Source: Agapanthus africanus (lineage: Eukaryota; Streptophyta; Magnoliopsida; Asparagales; Amaryllidaceae). Taken from it: 64,000 bases of DNA. The translations under genes and the position numbers were made by a program. Under the pieces are notes generated by a model that saw nothing but the letters and a program-made list of their open reading frames with translations, did no database searches and was not told the DNA's origin. Every line of letters starts with the position of its first letter. The first letter of the stretch is position 1. Shown piece after piece: positions 10,620 to 21,456 of the stretch. The stretch is from NCBI GenBank assembly GCA_030015575.1, contig CM057339.1, positions 694,660,761 to 694,724,760 of the forward strand, given 5' to 3'.

Positions 10620-11605
10620 TATTATCATTGTAATTGACCTTCGATTTGGAAGCAGCAGCTTTGGGGATAGAAATTTGAGTAGACGTTTATTTTAAGTGGA
10701 CTGCAGCATGGCTAAGCTTAAACATTGAGTAACGCTGAAAGTAGCTACAGAGAATTGAACCGGAGTACTGAAGAAAACCCAAGTCTCCCAATATTGGGAT
10801 TATTAAAACGAATATAATAATAAAATAATCTATATTAAGAAAAAATCATGATATGATGAAAGCGTTCTATATATAACGTATAGAAAAGATTAATTTGACT
10901 CAAAACTCTTGAACTTGAATGGCAAAAGAAGTTGGATTTTAGCTGCTTGTCATATAGTGAAATAATAATACTTATATATATATATTTTAGAATATATATA
11001 TTATGAGTCAAAGTCAAAAGAGTAGCTAGCCATGCATAGCAATGAAAGATCACGCTTCTCCATACCTTCATCGCATGCACTGACATTTGCCTCTTCTTTT
11101 TGCGCATTCTTCACTTAAAAGTTAGCGCTTCACTAAAAATATTCATATAATCTAGATTTAGTTAAAAACAAATGGTAATAGTATTTCTTTGCTAGATTTC
11201 TCTAATTTTTAAAATTATATATATTCTTTTTACCTTTTTGTGCAATTAAATTAAACCATCTTTCACTAGAAATTAATATTTATACCTACATTTCTCTTCC
11301 AAAGGATGTAAAGTCCTTACTGTATTCAAGGAGCTGTTGATTTTCTATGATGTTTTCTGTTGCCTGTTCATTAATAAATCGCAATTTATATTCTATCGGA
11401 TGATTTCTTTGAAGTAAAAAGTAAAAGAAACAAATAAAGTTACTATGGTCGATAAAGTAGTGAGTGATCAATATGCATATTTGTAAGTTTTCATGTGTTG
11501 GATCAATTGTCTCAGATGCAAGATTTTTAGAGATCAAAATAAGTTCATAAATAGAGGAACTTAATCCAGCACATGAACAATATCAAATCAATCTAATTCT
11601 TGGAC
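10620..11605. other. AT-rich unassigned sequence
   Basis: No conserved ORF, RNA gene, LTR end or repeat array was recognised between the Helitron and the CACTA terminus. Short ORFs (10835-11107 and 11286-11537, minus strand) have no recognisable motif. This may be old host sequence or eroded transposon. Confidence 0.5.
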
Positions 11606-11660
11606 CATTACAAGAATCAACCCTTTATTCGGTCGGGCATCACCCGACGGAATAAACAGG
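11606..11660. repeat. CACTA terminal inverted repeat and first subterminal hairpin
   Basis: Terminus CATTACAAGAATC, followed by GTCGGG (11632-11637) and CCCGAC (11643-11648), which form a small hairpin. The opposite terminus lies beyond element E or outside the window. Confidence 0.65.
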
Positions 11661-12376
11661 CGCCCAATGAAATAAGTTTATTCCATTGGCCGAAGTTCGA
11701 CGGAATAAAAAACGATGAAACAAATCTATCCCGTCGGGTATTTTTTTTATTTCGTCGGCAGAAAGCCGACTAAATAAGGTCGAAAAAACTGGGCAGATTT
11801 GTCAGTGCATAGCTTATTCCGACGGAATTTACTTGACGGAATAAGCTTCATACAGAGAAAAAACATAGCAGGTTTTGAGTGGGTTTCGAGCATTGGATAC
11901 AAATTCAATTCAATTACTGATATTATAACTAACAAACAACCAATACACATCATAATACTCGCGGTTGTACCGCATACAAAATCAATCCATTCCATAATTA
12001 ATTCAAAACAACGAAAATAGATAATAATTACAAATACGATCCGATACGATATTGAAATAAAGTTCATTACTTAAACAACTTCACGAAATTATAGAATCCG
12101 AGAATTCGATACGAATTATAATCAACATATTATTCATATAATCGTATTTTACAACTTCTTAAAACGTAAAAACGTACAAAATGGAATGATTCGTCGATGC
12201 GAGTGCGTTTTGTGTTTTTCCACTCCATCTCTAGCTCACCCGCCGCCGCCGCCGTCATCCGGAAATTCATCTAAATCGAGCAGGTACTATAGTGCTATCA
12301 ATAGGCAAGTATTAGTACACAATATTCTCGATAATTGTATGAGAAATGTATTGAAACAAAGGATTATCAAACCTAC

Positions 12377-12478
12377 ATCCGGTATTTTCTTCCCTTGAGG
12401 CCTCAAGCTCTCGATGATCTGTATTCTCGTCTCAAGTGACCTAGCGACTTCTTCTTACGACATCTTCCTTCGTGAACC
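12377..12478 (-). pseudogene. possible last exon piece of CACTA K second ORF
   Basis: Minus-strand translation gives a charged, heptad-like stretch (EEVARSLETRIQIIESLRPQ) ending before a GTAGGT donor-like site, with a stop just upstream in the same frame. Coiled-coil C-terminal exons are usual in CACTA second ORFs. The assignment depends mostly on position. Confidence 0.3.
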
Positions 12479-12970
12479 TGTTCACACCAGAATATTGCAT
12501 TTAATACCATCCATTCTTATGCTCGTTTGTTTATAGGCAGGTGCTTTTAATCCGTATTTGCTACATATTTACAGGCTACAGGTTCCTAGTCCAAAACAAT
12601 GCAAACGATACAAAATCTCCACAGTTACGCTAAAATGCAGAACATCTGTTGCCAACAGATAATAGTTGGGTTCCAGTCATCCGTATCCGTCCAGTGCCGC
12701 GTACCAGTTTCCGAGACAAGACATATGACAGTGGTCATTCGTGTCTCGGACAAGCACAAAGCACGAGAGGGGCAGCACAAAACTCAATGGGTGCGCAGAG
12801 CTCGAGGGAGATGAGGTCAAATGTATTATTTTTGATGCAATTTTGGACTGTTGCAGATTTGGAGAAATTGTTGATGCAATTTGCAATTTGCAATTTGGAG
12901 CATGTAGAACAATAGAAGAAAGCAACACAAGAAAACCCATAAAATCCGACAAGCCAACTCCCCAAAAGAG

Positions 12971-13015
12971 CCGCGGATCCGCGGCCAATATGGCAAATCA
13001 GCGGCGGATCCGCGG
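12971..13015. other. paired CCGCGG palindromes in B U3
   Basis: CCGCGGATCCGCGG at 12971-12984 and CGGCGGATCCGCGG at 13002-13015. The 3' LTR copies are at 29150-29163 (one C-to-A change) and about 29181-29194. Equivalent pairs sit at the same distance from the TATA box in the LTRs of F and E. Confidence 0.7.
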
Positions 13016-13107
13016 CCGAGTTGACTCAGTGTCAACTCGGATTTTGGGGGTAGTTTGGACATTTCATTTGGGCAGAGAATATTGCCCTAGGGTTTCAGCA
13101 CGCGGCT

Positions 13108-13116
13108 TATAAATAG
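13108..13116 (+). promoter_or_regulatory. TATA box of element B 5' LTR
   Basis: TATAAATAG, 92 nt downstream of the second palindrome. The 3' LTR has the same box at 29286-29294. It should mark the U3/R boundary about 25-30 nt downstream. Confidence 0.65.
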
Positions 13117-13656
13117 CCCAGTTTTGTGCCAAGCCAAGGGTCTTCTTTTCATGCCTCTTTTTTATTAGGTTTTAGTATAGTTTAGTTTAGCTTCTTCTTC
13201 TTCTTCATTCTTTCCTCCATGAAAATTGTAGTGAGAGCTTTTTGAGTGGAAGATCAATGGAGATGAGGGTTTTTAGTATCTTGTCTCTTTTATTTCTTGC
13301 CTTGTAATTTTATTATCTTGTATTGTAATTTTATTTATTATTGTTAACTAGTAGTTGTTATTTTTCTTCTTGCTCTTTTCATTCTCTCTTTTCATTATTA
13401 TTTTCAAGCGATGATATTTCGACGGAGTTCCTTGCTTAGATGAGGATCCAAGAGTTAGCTTGCACCATTTGTTAAACCGTATTTTCCTTTTCCGTCTTTT
13501 CTTCCTTCCTGTTTTGTTTTATTTTCTTTTATAATGTGTGAATAATTCCACATTTGTTAAGGCTAAGGAAGGTGGTATGAGAGACGGAAAAATCCCTTGT
13601 GCTTCTCTTTACCAAACATCTTGAAATGAACCCGACCAAACAAACGCAACCCCCTT

Positions 13657-13746
13657 ACTTAGGCGCGCTATACGTGACATGTAGCCGCGACCTAAGTCGA
13701 GCAGTCCTTTAAGTGCACTACAACGTGACATGTAGTTGTGACTTAA
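13657..13746 (+). other. double-stem RNA element, two tandem copies (B LTR)
   Basis: Copy 1: outer stem ACTTAGG (13657-13663) with CCTAAGT (13691-13697), inner stem CTATA (13668-13672) with TGTAG (13680-13684). Copy 2: outer TTAAGT (13709-13714) with ACTTAA (13741-13746), inner CTACA (13718-13722) with TGTAG (13731-13735). Both share loop CGTGACA. Element F has the same architecture with different paired bases. Confidence 0.55.
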
Positions 13747-14194
13747 TTAGATACATGGTTGTGGGTGTTTGGCCGAGGGTTGGAAATAAGCGTATTTAGC
13801 GGACGGATAAGGGGCACTAGGAATGGATTTAGCGTTGGAAAGCTTGCTTAAACTCGCAAATCTCATTCACATGTCCTCCTAATCCACTCTACTTTCGATT
13901 ATTCCAATATTGTTTTAAGAATGACAAAAGATAAGCACAAGGCTAATCCTAACTCTACTAACCAATTTTAATTTTAACAAGCTTACTTGAACATAAAATA
14001 CGAACATTTAGGATAGAAGTGAACAAACATATACACATTCTTTATTGACTCTTCTAAAACTCGAACGGACATACAACCATCTCCCTGCGGATCGACCCGT
14101 GCTCAACCGGCTAGCCGCAAAGCGACACCGTCCTGATCGCGGTTATAACTTTAGAACTCTTAAAACTCGACACGCTAAAAGCGTGCTGATCAAA

Positions 14195-14212
14195 TGGCGC
14201 CGTTGCCGGGGA
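14195..14212 (+). other. primer binding site of B (tRNA-Asp type)
   Basis: TGGCGCCGTTGCCGGGGA lies two bases after the LTR end and is complementary to the CCCCGGCAACGGCGCCA end of plant tRNA-Asp. Confidence 0.8.
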
Positions 14213-14451
14213 GACGGTAACGTATTCTTTCTTGTTATTCGGGTTAATATTCTTTTTTGTATATATAAAAAAATTATAAATATAATATAAAAAGAAAATC
14301 TTTTTGTTATTTTTGATATTTTTTGTGTGTAAGTGTGCAGGCTATCTGGAGCAAGTACTGTAATCAAAAAAGAAAACATAGCATTTTATTTTGGAGTAGA
14401 GAGTAAGGGGAGTACATGGACAAATTTTCAGGCCCCAAGTCCAAAGTTTGA

Positions 14452-14494
14452 CCGCGGAACCGTGGTCAAATCTTGGGTTGTGCGGCGGTTCCGT
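14452..14494. other. degenerate CCGCGG palindrome pair in B leader
   Basis: CCGCGGAACCGTGG (14452-14465) and GCGGCGGTTCCG (about 14483) lie about 240 nt after the primer site. A weaker equivalent in element E is at about 61680-61722. Confidence 0.4.
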
Positions 14495-14807
14495 GACAAC
14501 TTTGAAGCTTCTGAGCCCTAAGTTTTTTTCACCTTCTCTCTTTCCTTTTATCTTCTCTGTGAATTCCACTATACTGTATTTCATGCAGGTTTCTTTGCAC
14601 AGATTACGCCGCCGCCAAAGAAATTTTTTGTTGTTTTAGATTTTGTTTGTTTACCGCTTTGCATATAATAATACGGACATTAATGGGCTATAACACCAAT
14701 TAAGATTGGGTGGGGATTTCATCACCTTTCCTAAGACCCCACAAATCACTAATTGCATACGCATTATCTTGAGCTAATAAAAAAATATCTAGACCAAACC
14801 TATAAGG

Positions 14808-14833
14808 ACTTGTCGCGCTAATTTAGGACAAGT
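14808..14833 (+). other. leader stem-loop, ACTTGTC/GACAAGT (element B)
   Basis: Perfect 7-bp arms at 14808-14814 and 14827-14833 enclose GCGCTAATTTAG. The aligned place in F (36253-36274) has CTGTC/GACAG around a GCGCTCAATAAG loop. Confidence 0.45.
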
Positions 14834-15258
14834 GAAGATTGCGGGGAATCGGTCGTTTATCTAAACTTGACTTTGTGGTGCCTAGGCTAGACAAGTGAGG
14901 AGGTAATTTTTAAAGGCCCGTCTCACGGTGATTCGTGAGCGGAACCCTCTTTACCTCACTTGTGCTTACCTGGCCACAATTGACAGTGAAGAGGCGATTC
15001 GAGAGTTATCCTGCAACTTGTCGCTTGGAAGTCTAGGAGCGGTCTAGTTGGACTTTGAAGACCCTAGCTCTAGGTATTGTTTGTGCATATTGTGATTGTG
15101 ATTGTGCTTGTAAAAAGTTAGTCCCATAATTCCGTATTCTTTAAAAAATAAACAATTTCAAAACTCGAAAAACAAACTTTTTTTAATAAAAAAAACAAAA
15201 AAACTAAAATACAAAAAAATATATCTTCCCTCCCTCCTTACCTTTTCACTCTTTTAAC

Positions 15259-16935
15259 ATGGGTACCCCACCTCGAAAAACTCTTGCCAAACTTTGGTAC
15301 CTACAACCAGAAATTACTTCTTACGGTTCTTGCTTTGGCCGAATTTCGAACGATCCATCCATGCCCGCAATTTCTTTGAGAGATCGGATAGACGCATCTA
15401 GGGCTAGCAATTGGACATCGCATTCCACTTTGTATCAACCATTTCAAACTTTCACCACTTCTCATGTTGATACCCTATCTGGGAGTCATGTTACGACTCT
15501 AACATCCATGTCCATTACTGAATATATTGAATAATCTCGTAACCGATCTTTCACTCCTTTCACCACTTCGAATTCTTTTGACCAACAGTTTCAGCTACCT
15601 TCTTATCACAACGTTGATCATCATCCCTTCCAACCATTCAATTCCTATAATTCCTACCCAACTTTTGCACCTTCCCCAGACATTACTTCTACACAGCCAT
15701 TTGGGAGTTTCACATATCTAGATAACTTTGAATCTTTTACTGAAACCCCTTCACAGCCCATGTCTAGTTTGGAACAGGTATTAGAAGATTTTCGGATAGC
15801 GTCATGCCAAATGGAGGAAGCGAATGCGTCCATGGCCGCACTCATACAACTTAACGAACCGGTAGCTAGTTTCTAACTAGCTCCTAATTTTCCAATGTAT
15901 GATGAGGCGATAGGACAGTTTGAAAATTTGAGTAGTGAGAGTGAGCTGTCCACCCTTCCAAATCAAACCTATCCATTCCAAATTGAATCCGATAACTCCG
16001 GTTTTGAATATCTATCGAGTGTCCCAAAAGATACACCAATTGACGATAGACCGTTTGATAAGTTGTGCGACTTTTTAGTGTTTGATTTGCCCGATTGTGA
16101 AGGGTCCCTTTCAGGTGAAACCATCACCAATCCTTTTGGCCTCTACACCTCCATCTTAGAACCACAATTGATTGAACTCCATGCTTTTGATGAGGTGTCT
16201 GAGTATATTGATTTTCACTTGATTGAGAATATAGACGCTAGGAATATTTCGGATGATGAACCCGCAGCTTTGGATGAGTTTGTCTCTCAAATTCATCATT
16301 TACTTTCACTTCCATGTGGACATCATCCTGAGTCATTAAATGTTTTTCCCGAACCCCATACGCGTCTGGAATTTGATGATAAATGCATGGATGAGCTAAT
16401 TTTTGAGGAGAACATTGAGGAAAATTTTGAGGATGAACCGGTTTTAATTGATGAGTCGGATTTTCCAATTCATCCTACCCCTTTCATTGACTGCGTACAC
16501 CCTCCTGAATCTTTAACCGATACCCTTCCTCAATCACTTCCCACCATCCTCATTCCGACCTTGCAAGAAACCGTTTCACTTTCATTTTCACTGTCTGGTT
16601 TACCAAATTCGGTGTACCCATGTTTCCTCGCGAATCATGAGGGATTTGACCCAATTTCTCGACGGGTTTATAGATTAGTACAATCGTTTTTTTCACATCG
16701 GTCACCACAAATTGTACTAATTTATGCACTCCATTTTCACCCTCAAGTTCGTACTCCATTTCTTTTTCCCTTCCGCAATTCGTCTCCTCATATACCGAGA
16801 CCGTATACCGCTTCTATCCCCATACAGTCTCGCATATTCTCCATTTCTTTCCTCTTCGCATTCTTTCACCAACCTGCAAATTATAGAGAGAATTTTCGAA
16901 TGGTTGGTGCTAACTTTTGGCCTGTGTAAGGCCTT
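15259..16935 (+). pseudogene. degenerate ORF homologous to the element F protein
   Basis: The start context ACATGGGT and the N terminus (MGTPPRKTLAKLWYLQPEI) parallel the ORFs of F (36607) and E (62419). The frame has stops at about 15532 and 15873, then stays open to 16929. Shared segments with F include TLPNQTYPF, DKLCDFLVFDLPDCEGSL, LYTSILEPQLIE and the LLSLPCGHHPE stretch. A 2-nt loss near 16890 throws the conserved C terminus (RIFEWLVLTFGLCKAL) into the next frame. No retroviral protease, RT, RNase H, integrase or zinc knuckle is visible. The product is unknown; a divergent Gag is possible. Confidence 0.7.
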
Positions 16936-16940
16936 GTATA

Positions 16941-18180
16941 AATTGAAACTGTTCTCTTTCCCCCCTAATCCTGAACTTCACCGCTTAGACAGTGGAAACA
17001 CTGTTTCACTTAAGTTTCGGGGGGACTCTTTTTGTGTATATATTTTTGGTTTTCTTTTTTGTTTTGTATATAATTTGTTTTTGGGAGCGCCGACAATTTT
17101 GACCCTCTTGGTGTAGCCTGACAGTGAGGGCACTGTCAAGTTTAAGTTTGAGGGTGTTCTCGGTAAGCTTTCTTCCTTCGCATTCATTTGTATATTTTGC
17201 ATTTGCATACTCAATTAAAAACCCATAAAAATCGAAATTTTTTACCAAAATATAAAAAATTTATCGTCAAGTTAGCTAATAGGGTAACTTAGATTTTTAT
17301 TCCGAAAGTTTAGTTGATACGTTAGAAATAACTAAATCCTAGGCTTAGAAATTGAAACCCTAAAAATAACCCTCCTTCTGTTTAACTTTGGTAATTATAC
17401 ATCCTTACAGTTTTTTTTACAGAAGTAGGTAATCTTGAGTTCAGTTCTTGAGTTAAGTCGAGAAGAAGGGAAAGTATTGAAGCTTTACTGAAGGATAAGT
17501 TTGAAAAATAGTTTCTTTTCTTGAGTCCAAATTTAAAAAGTATATACCCTACAAACAGCACATACACGCACCTTGAAACTTGGGATAGTAGAGGATACCT
17601 AGAAATACTCTTGCCTGAAAACCTAGTATGAAAGAAAAAACGGTATTTAAAGCTAAACACCAAAAAAGAGCATCATTGAAAAATATATCCGGTCTTGAAA
17701 AAGAAAAATAAAGAAAAAAAAGGAAAAAAAGAAAAAAAATAAAGTCAAGACCTGGAAACTGCTATTTACGCTTTAAGCTCACACATTTAGTAATCGGCCG
17801 TTAGTGCCTCAAGAAGTATTAATAGTCGCATGAAAAGTGTGTAAGCATCACCGTCCATAATTAATGAAAAGAAGTAGTATTAGGTATTAGGGCAAGGATA
17901 CTATAGCTTGAATTGAATTCTTGAGTGTAGGGGTGAATAATTTACACACATATGGGGGTGTACGATCGATATTTGTAGGAAAGATAGAAATAAAGAATAA
18001 GACTTATGTTTTCTGTGAAGTTGATAAAAATCCCTGATTTATGACCGCGCTTTTAGAAGGAAAACTCAGGATATACCAACATCTTTCTTAACTCTAAAAC
18101 GTATAGGATCCGGGGTTGAATAAATAGGAGGTGTGAAACATAAGGGTAAGATATTTCTAACTTAGGATGATAGAATTTAT
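16941..18180 (+). other. 3' non-coding region of element B (upstream part)
   Basis: No protein-coding potential was found. Short blocks are shared with the 3' region of F: GGGATAGTAGAGGATACC (about 17583; F about 38833), the block CTCAAGAAGTATTAA (about 17808; F about 39110), and a GAGTGTAGG block (about 17924; F about 39220). It ends where copia A is inserted. Confidence 0.6.
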
Positions 18181-20275
18181 TGTAAGTCCAAGTTACCTCT
18201 CTCGGTACTTACGGGCTTGCGGAAATGATGAAAAACGATTTTTCTTTTGGTGGTAACATGGACTCAAAATACGGATCTTTGTTAAACAACTATCTAACAA
18301 TCCTAACAAGAGTTTTACCTACTCGGTTAGGGGTTATACCTTAACTTGAACTCCTTCTCTTGGTCTCCTTGTGGTGGTCGGATGGTTCTCTCCTCGTCGT
18401 CTCTTTGTGCCGAAGATGGATCCACCTGAAAGCTTCTACCTTTGGCTTCAACCACAAACTAGAGGAAACTAGAACACTTGGCTTGCTAGACTTTGTGTGC
18501 TAGGATGAGTAGAGGAGTGTGTTGGGTTTTATCTCTATGGTTCTTGCTTCTCAACACATGAGACAAGTGAACCATGAACTAGAGAGAGAGCAAGAGGAAG
18601 AGGGAGAGCTCAAGCATGAGAGAGAAAGGAAATGAAAGAATGAGCAAGACTTTTGCCATCCAAGCTCTCATAATCCAAAATCATGATAACAAGTAATAAT
18701 AATTGAGTATTATGTGATGGTTGTTATCATATCAAGTGGCCATATTATTTCTTGCATTAAATGTAATGTGTGAACAAATAAGCAAGCCAATGTCAATGCC
18801 AAGAAATGATAGCCATTGTCATGATGATGGTCAACAAGTCCAACCTAGTCAACCGGTCAACTAAGTCAACAAGTCAACAAAGTCAACCATCAACAACCAT
18901 GTCACAATAATACTTAATTAATATTATTGTTAATCATATTTCTTATTCTCATTAGGGTTTAGCAAAAGTCAACAGTCAACAACCCTAATGAGAATCCTCT
19001 GCCTCTGTCTCTCTGTCAACTGTGCATACACACCCGCATCCGCGTTCCGAGGAACACGAATACAAACGAGATAAAACCAATCCCAAAACGTATACTAGGA
19101 TCTGGCTTAAACCAAAGCCCGCTAGTGTTAACATCCCGGACACTAAACGTGCACAAGTGCACGGATGTGACCGAACCCTGTCGCAAAACCATGCGACCTC
19201 TACTCTTTTGCCTAAAGGAGAATAGCTCTCTGTGTGGGACTCTAAAGACTCGACACTACGCCGGCAGTGGGTTTAACCACAGACCGCAAGCGGCACTAGC
19301 TGTGCGTAACGGCCCCCAGGTAGATGCCGATAAGAAGACGGACGAGGTGAAACCCATCTGAACTCCTACTGAGCCTGAATGTGACAATTTGCATACAGTC
19401 CGGTCTGTTCGTCTGAGAATATCGCATGGCGGGCCTAGGGGGCGGTAAACGTCAGTCCCCTAATAGCGGTACAAGTCGTGTCGGAGTGTAGCCCAGAACA
19501 CCCTGAGATAACACTGGAAACCTACCAGTATATCTCGCTTGCCCTGCCCAGGGACTTTGTGTAATGGCTCTCCTAGACACAGCGCGATATCAACCCCCAA
19601 TACCGGGAGAGACGAATCCTGTCTAACCGTCACTGCCTCCAAGTGCTTCGGGACTGCACCCAACTACTACCTGTTTACACGACTCCTTTGAGCCGTGGTA
19701 GGGTAGTAATCGAAGTACAGTGGGAACACACTCGAGGCGAAGTGACAGTATCAAGTCAGCGGACTAAGCTGTACTCATGTCACCTGGGAACTGATAACTG
19801 ACGATAGGTATAGTACCAACCAACAGTTCCCGACGAGTCCTGTCCAGTGTACTCGTAACCTAACGAGCACCCGCATACTATCTCAAGTACGACGTACTGA
19901 CGGCTGTAGGACAGACCGTCTCCCATGCTGGGATGAGAAGCGCATATGCTAGTCTACTCCGGAGTATCGATGCCCTGTCTCGATAGTCCTACGACTAGGG
20001 ACCTGCATAAGGATGTGCTTGTGGATTACCCAGCCCCCACGAGTGTGACTGCCATCACAACGCTGGTAATCAAGCAAAGATCCTAAGGGCTCCACTAATG
20101 TGTATAGGTGATATACTAAAATAAACACATGTACACATTAAAGCAGAAACAAACCAAGTAGCATACTACTATTTTGAGCAAGATTGTCTATACAAGGTGA
20201 ATATCCCAAGCTTCCATTAAGTAATATACAAACTAGTATGATACAGTAATGGCCTCTAGGGCATATACACTAACA
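18181..20275 (-). repeat. 3' LTR of copia A
   Basis: On the minus strand it reads TGTTAGTGTATATGCC...GACTTACA. It follows the polypurine tract at 20276-20290. Length matches the 5' LTR exactly. Confidence 0.92.
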
Positions 20276-20290
20276 ATCTCCCACTTGCAC
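20276..20290 (-). other. polypurine tract of copia A
   Basis: On the minus strand GTGCAAGTGGGAGAT precedes the LTR start TGTTAG. It overlaps the end of the polyprotein frame by one base. Confidence 0.8.
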
Positions 20291-21456
20291 TAAGGCCATG
20301 TACTGGCGTATCGAAGACCTATCATCTCGATCAGCCGCTCGAACTGAGTCTGGGGTAAGGCCTTTGTGAATGGATCAGCAGTGTTATCTTCCGTAGCAAC
20401 TCTCCGAACCTCGATCTCCTGGCGACCCACGATCTCCCTGATCAGGTGATACCGCCTCAAGATATGTCTAGACTTCTGATGGGACCTGGGTTCCTTTGCT
20501 AAAGCTATAGCCCCCTTGTTGTCGCAATATAGAGGTATTGGATCAACAATGGACGGAACCACCTGAAGTTCTGTCAAGAACTTCCTTATCCAGACGGCTT
20601 CTTTTGCGGCATCTGCAGCAGCGATATATTCCGCTTCCATCGTCGAGTCAGCAACGGTTTCCTGTTTGGAACTCTTCCAACACACCGCCCCTCCATTGAG
20701 GGTAAAGACATAACCCGATATGGACTTGGAATCATCCTTGTCACTTTGGAAGATAGAGTCAGCAAAGGCCTCGATCTGGAGGTCTTTTTCGCCATACACC
20801 AGGAACATCTCCTTAGTCCTTCTCAGGTACTTGAGAATGTTCTTTACCGCTATCCAGTGTTTCTCCCCAGGGTTTGACTGATACCGGCTTACCACACTCA
20901 GTGCATAAGCTACATCTGGTCTGGTACACAACATCGCATACATTATAGAGCCTACCGCAGAAGCGTAGGGTATAATAGACATGCGATCTCTTTCCAAATC
21001 AGTCTTGGGAGACATCCCTTTGGAGAGGGTAATCCCGTGACAAGCCGGTAGATTACCGCGCTTGGAATCTTCCATACTGAATCTTTTCAGTATGGTGTCT
21101 ATGTACCTGGACTGTGATAGTCCTAATATCCTCTTGGATCTGTCACGATAGATCCGGATCCCCAGAATGTATGAGGCATCACCCAGGTCTTTCATGGAGA
21201 ACCTGTGTGACAAGAACCCCTTGACAGATTGTAGCATAAGAATGTCATTTCCTATCAAAAGAATGTCATCCACGTACAAAACGAGGAATACGACAGTTCT
21301 TACTACAAATCTACTATAGATGCATGGTTCATCTGGATTTTTGATAAAGCCAAATTCTTTGACCGTCTCATCAAAACAGATGTTCCAACTCCGCGATGCC
21401 TGCTTTAGTCCATAGATGGACTTAAGAAACTTGCACACCTTTCCGCTGCTCCCACT
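20290..21456 (-). pseudogene. copia RT C-terminal half and RNase H (element A)
   Basis: The segment holds KSIYGLKQASRSW, the catalytic LYVDDILLIGND, LGIRIYRDRSKR and the conserved RPDVAYALSVVSRY. The RNase H part shows TMEAEYIAA, LYCDNKGAIALAKEP and ADPFTKAL, and it ends GLRYASTWP at a stop. It lies in the same frame as the upstream piece and is separated only by a TAG at 21457-21459, where other copies have CAG (Gln). RT copies the RNA into cDNA inside virus-like particles and RNase H degrades the RNA strand. Without readthrough this half would not be translated. Confidence 0.88.

Larger units (their letters stand above)
11606..12478 (-). mobile_element. CACTA transposon K, 3' terminal fragment
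   Basis: The left end reads CATTACAAGAATCAACC, a one-step variant of the CACTACAAGAA terminus of plant CACTA elements. Subterminal CCCGACGGAATAA-type motifs follow in both orientations up to about 11840. The coding strand is minus, as shown by the transposase parts at 57766-59858. At 12478 it is interrupted by element B; the flanking GAACC (12474-12478) recurs at 30333-30337, where K resumes. Confidence 0.75.
12479..14192 (+). repeat. 5' LTR of element B (1714 bp)
   Basis: It runs from TGTTCACACC to GCTGATCA. U3 contains a pair of CCGCGGATCCGCGG-type palindromes (12971-12984 and 13002-13015) and the inverted repeat CCGAGTTGAC/GTCAACTCGG (13016-13040). A TATA box follows at 13108-13116. A tandemly doubled stem-loop element lies at 13657-13746. 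Confidence 0.88.

Noticed and set aside
12649-13112. Several overlapping ORFs in the B LTR
   Set aside because: They span the palindromic promoter region of the LTR, and reading frames are not preserved between the two LTRs.
19022-19361. Overlapping ORFs repeated at 27160-27499
   Set aside because: They repeat only because they lie in the two LTRs of copia A; no Met context, domain or codon-level conservation in C or D LTRs.
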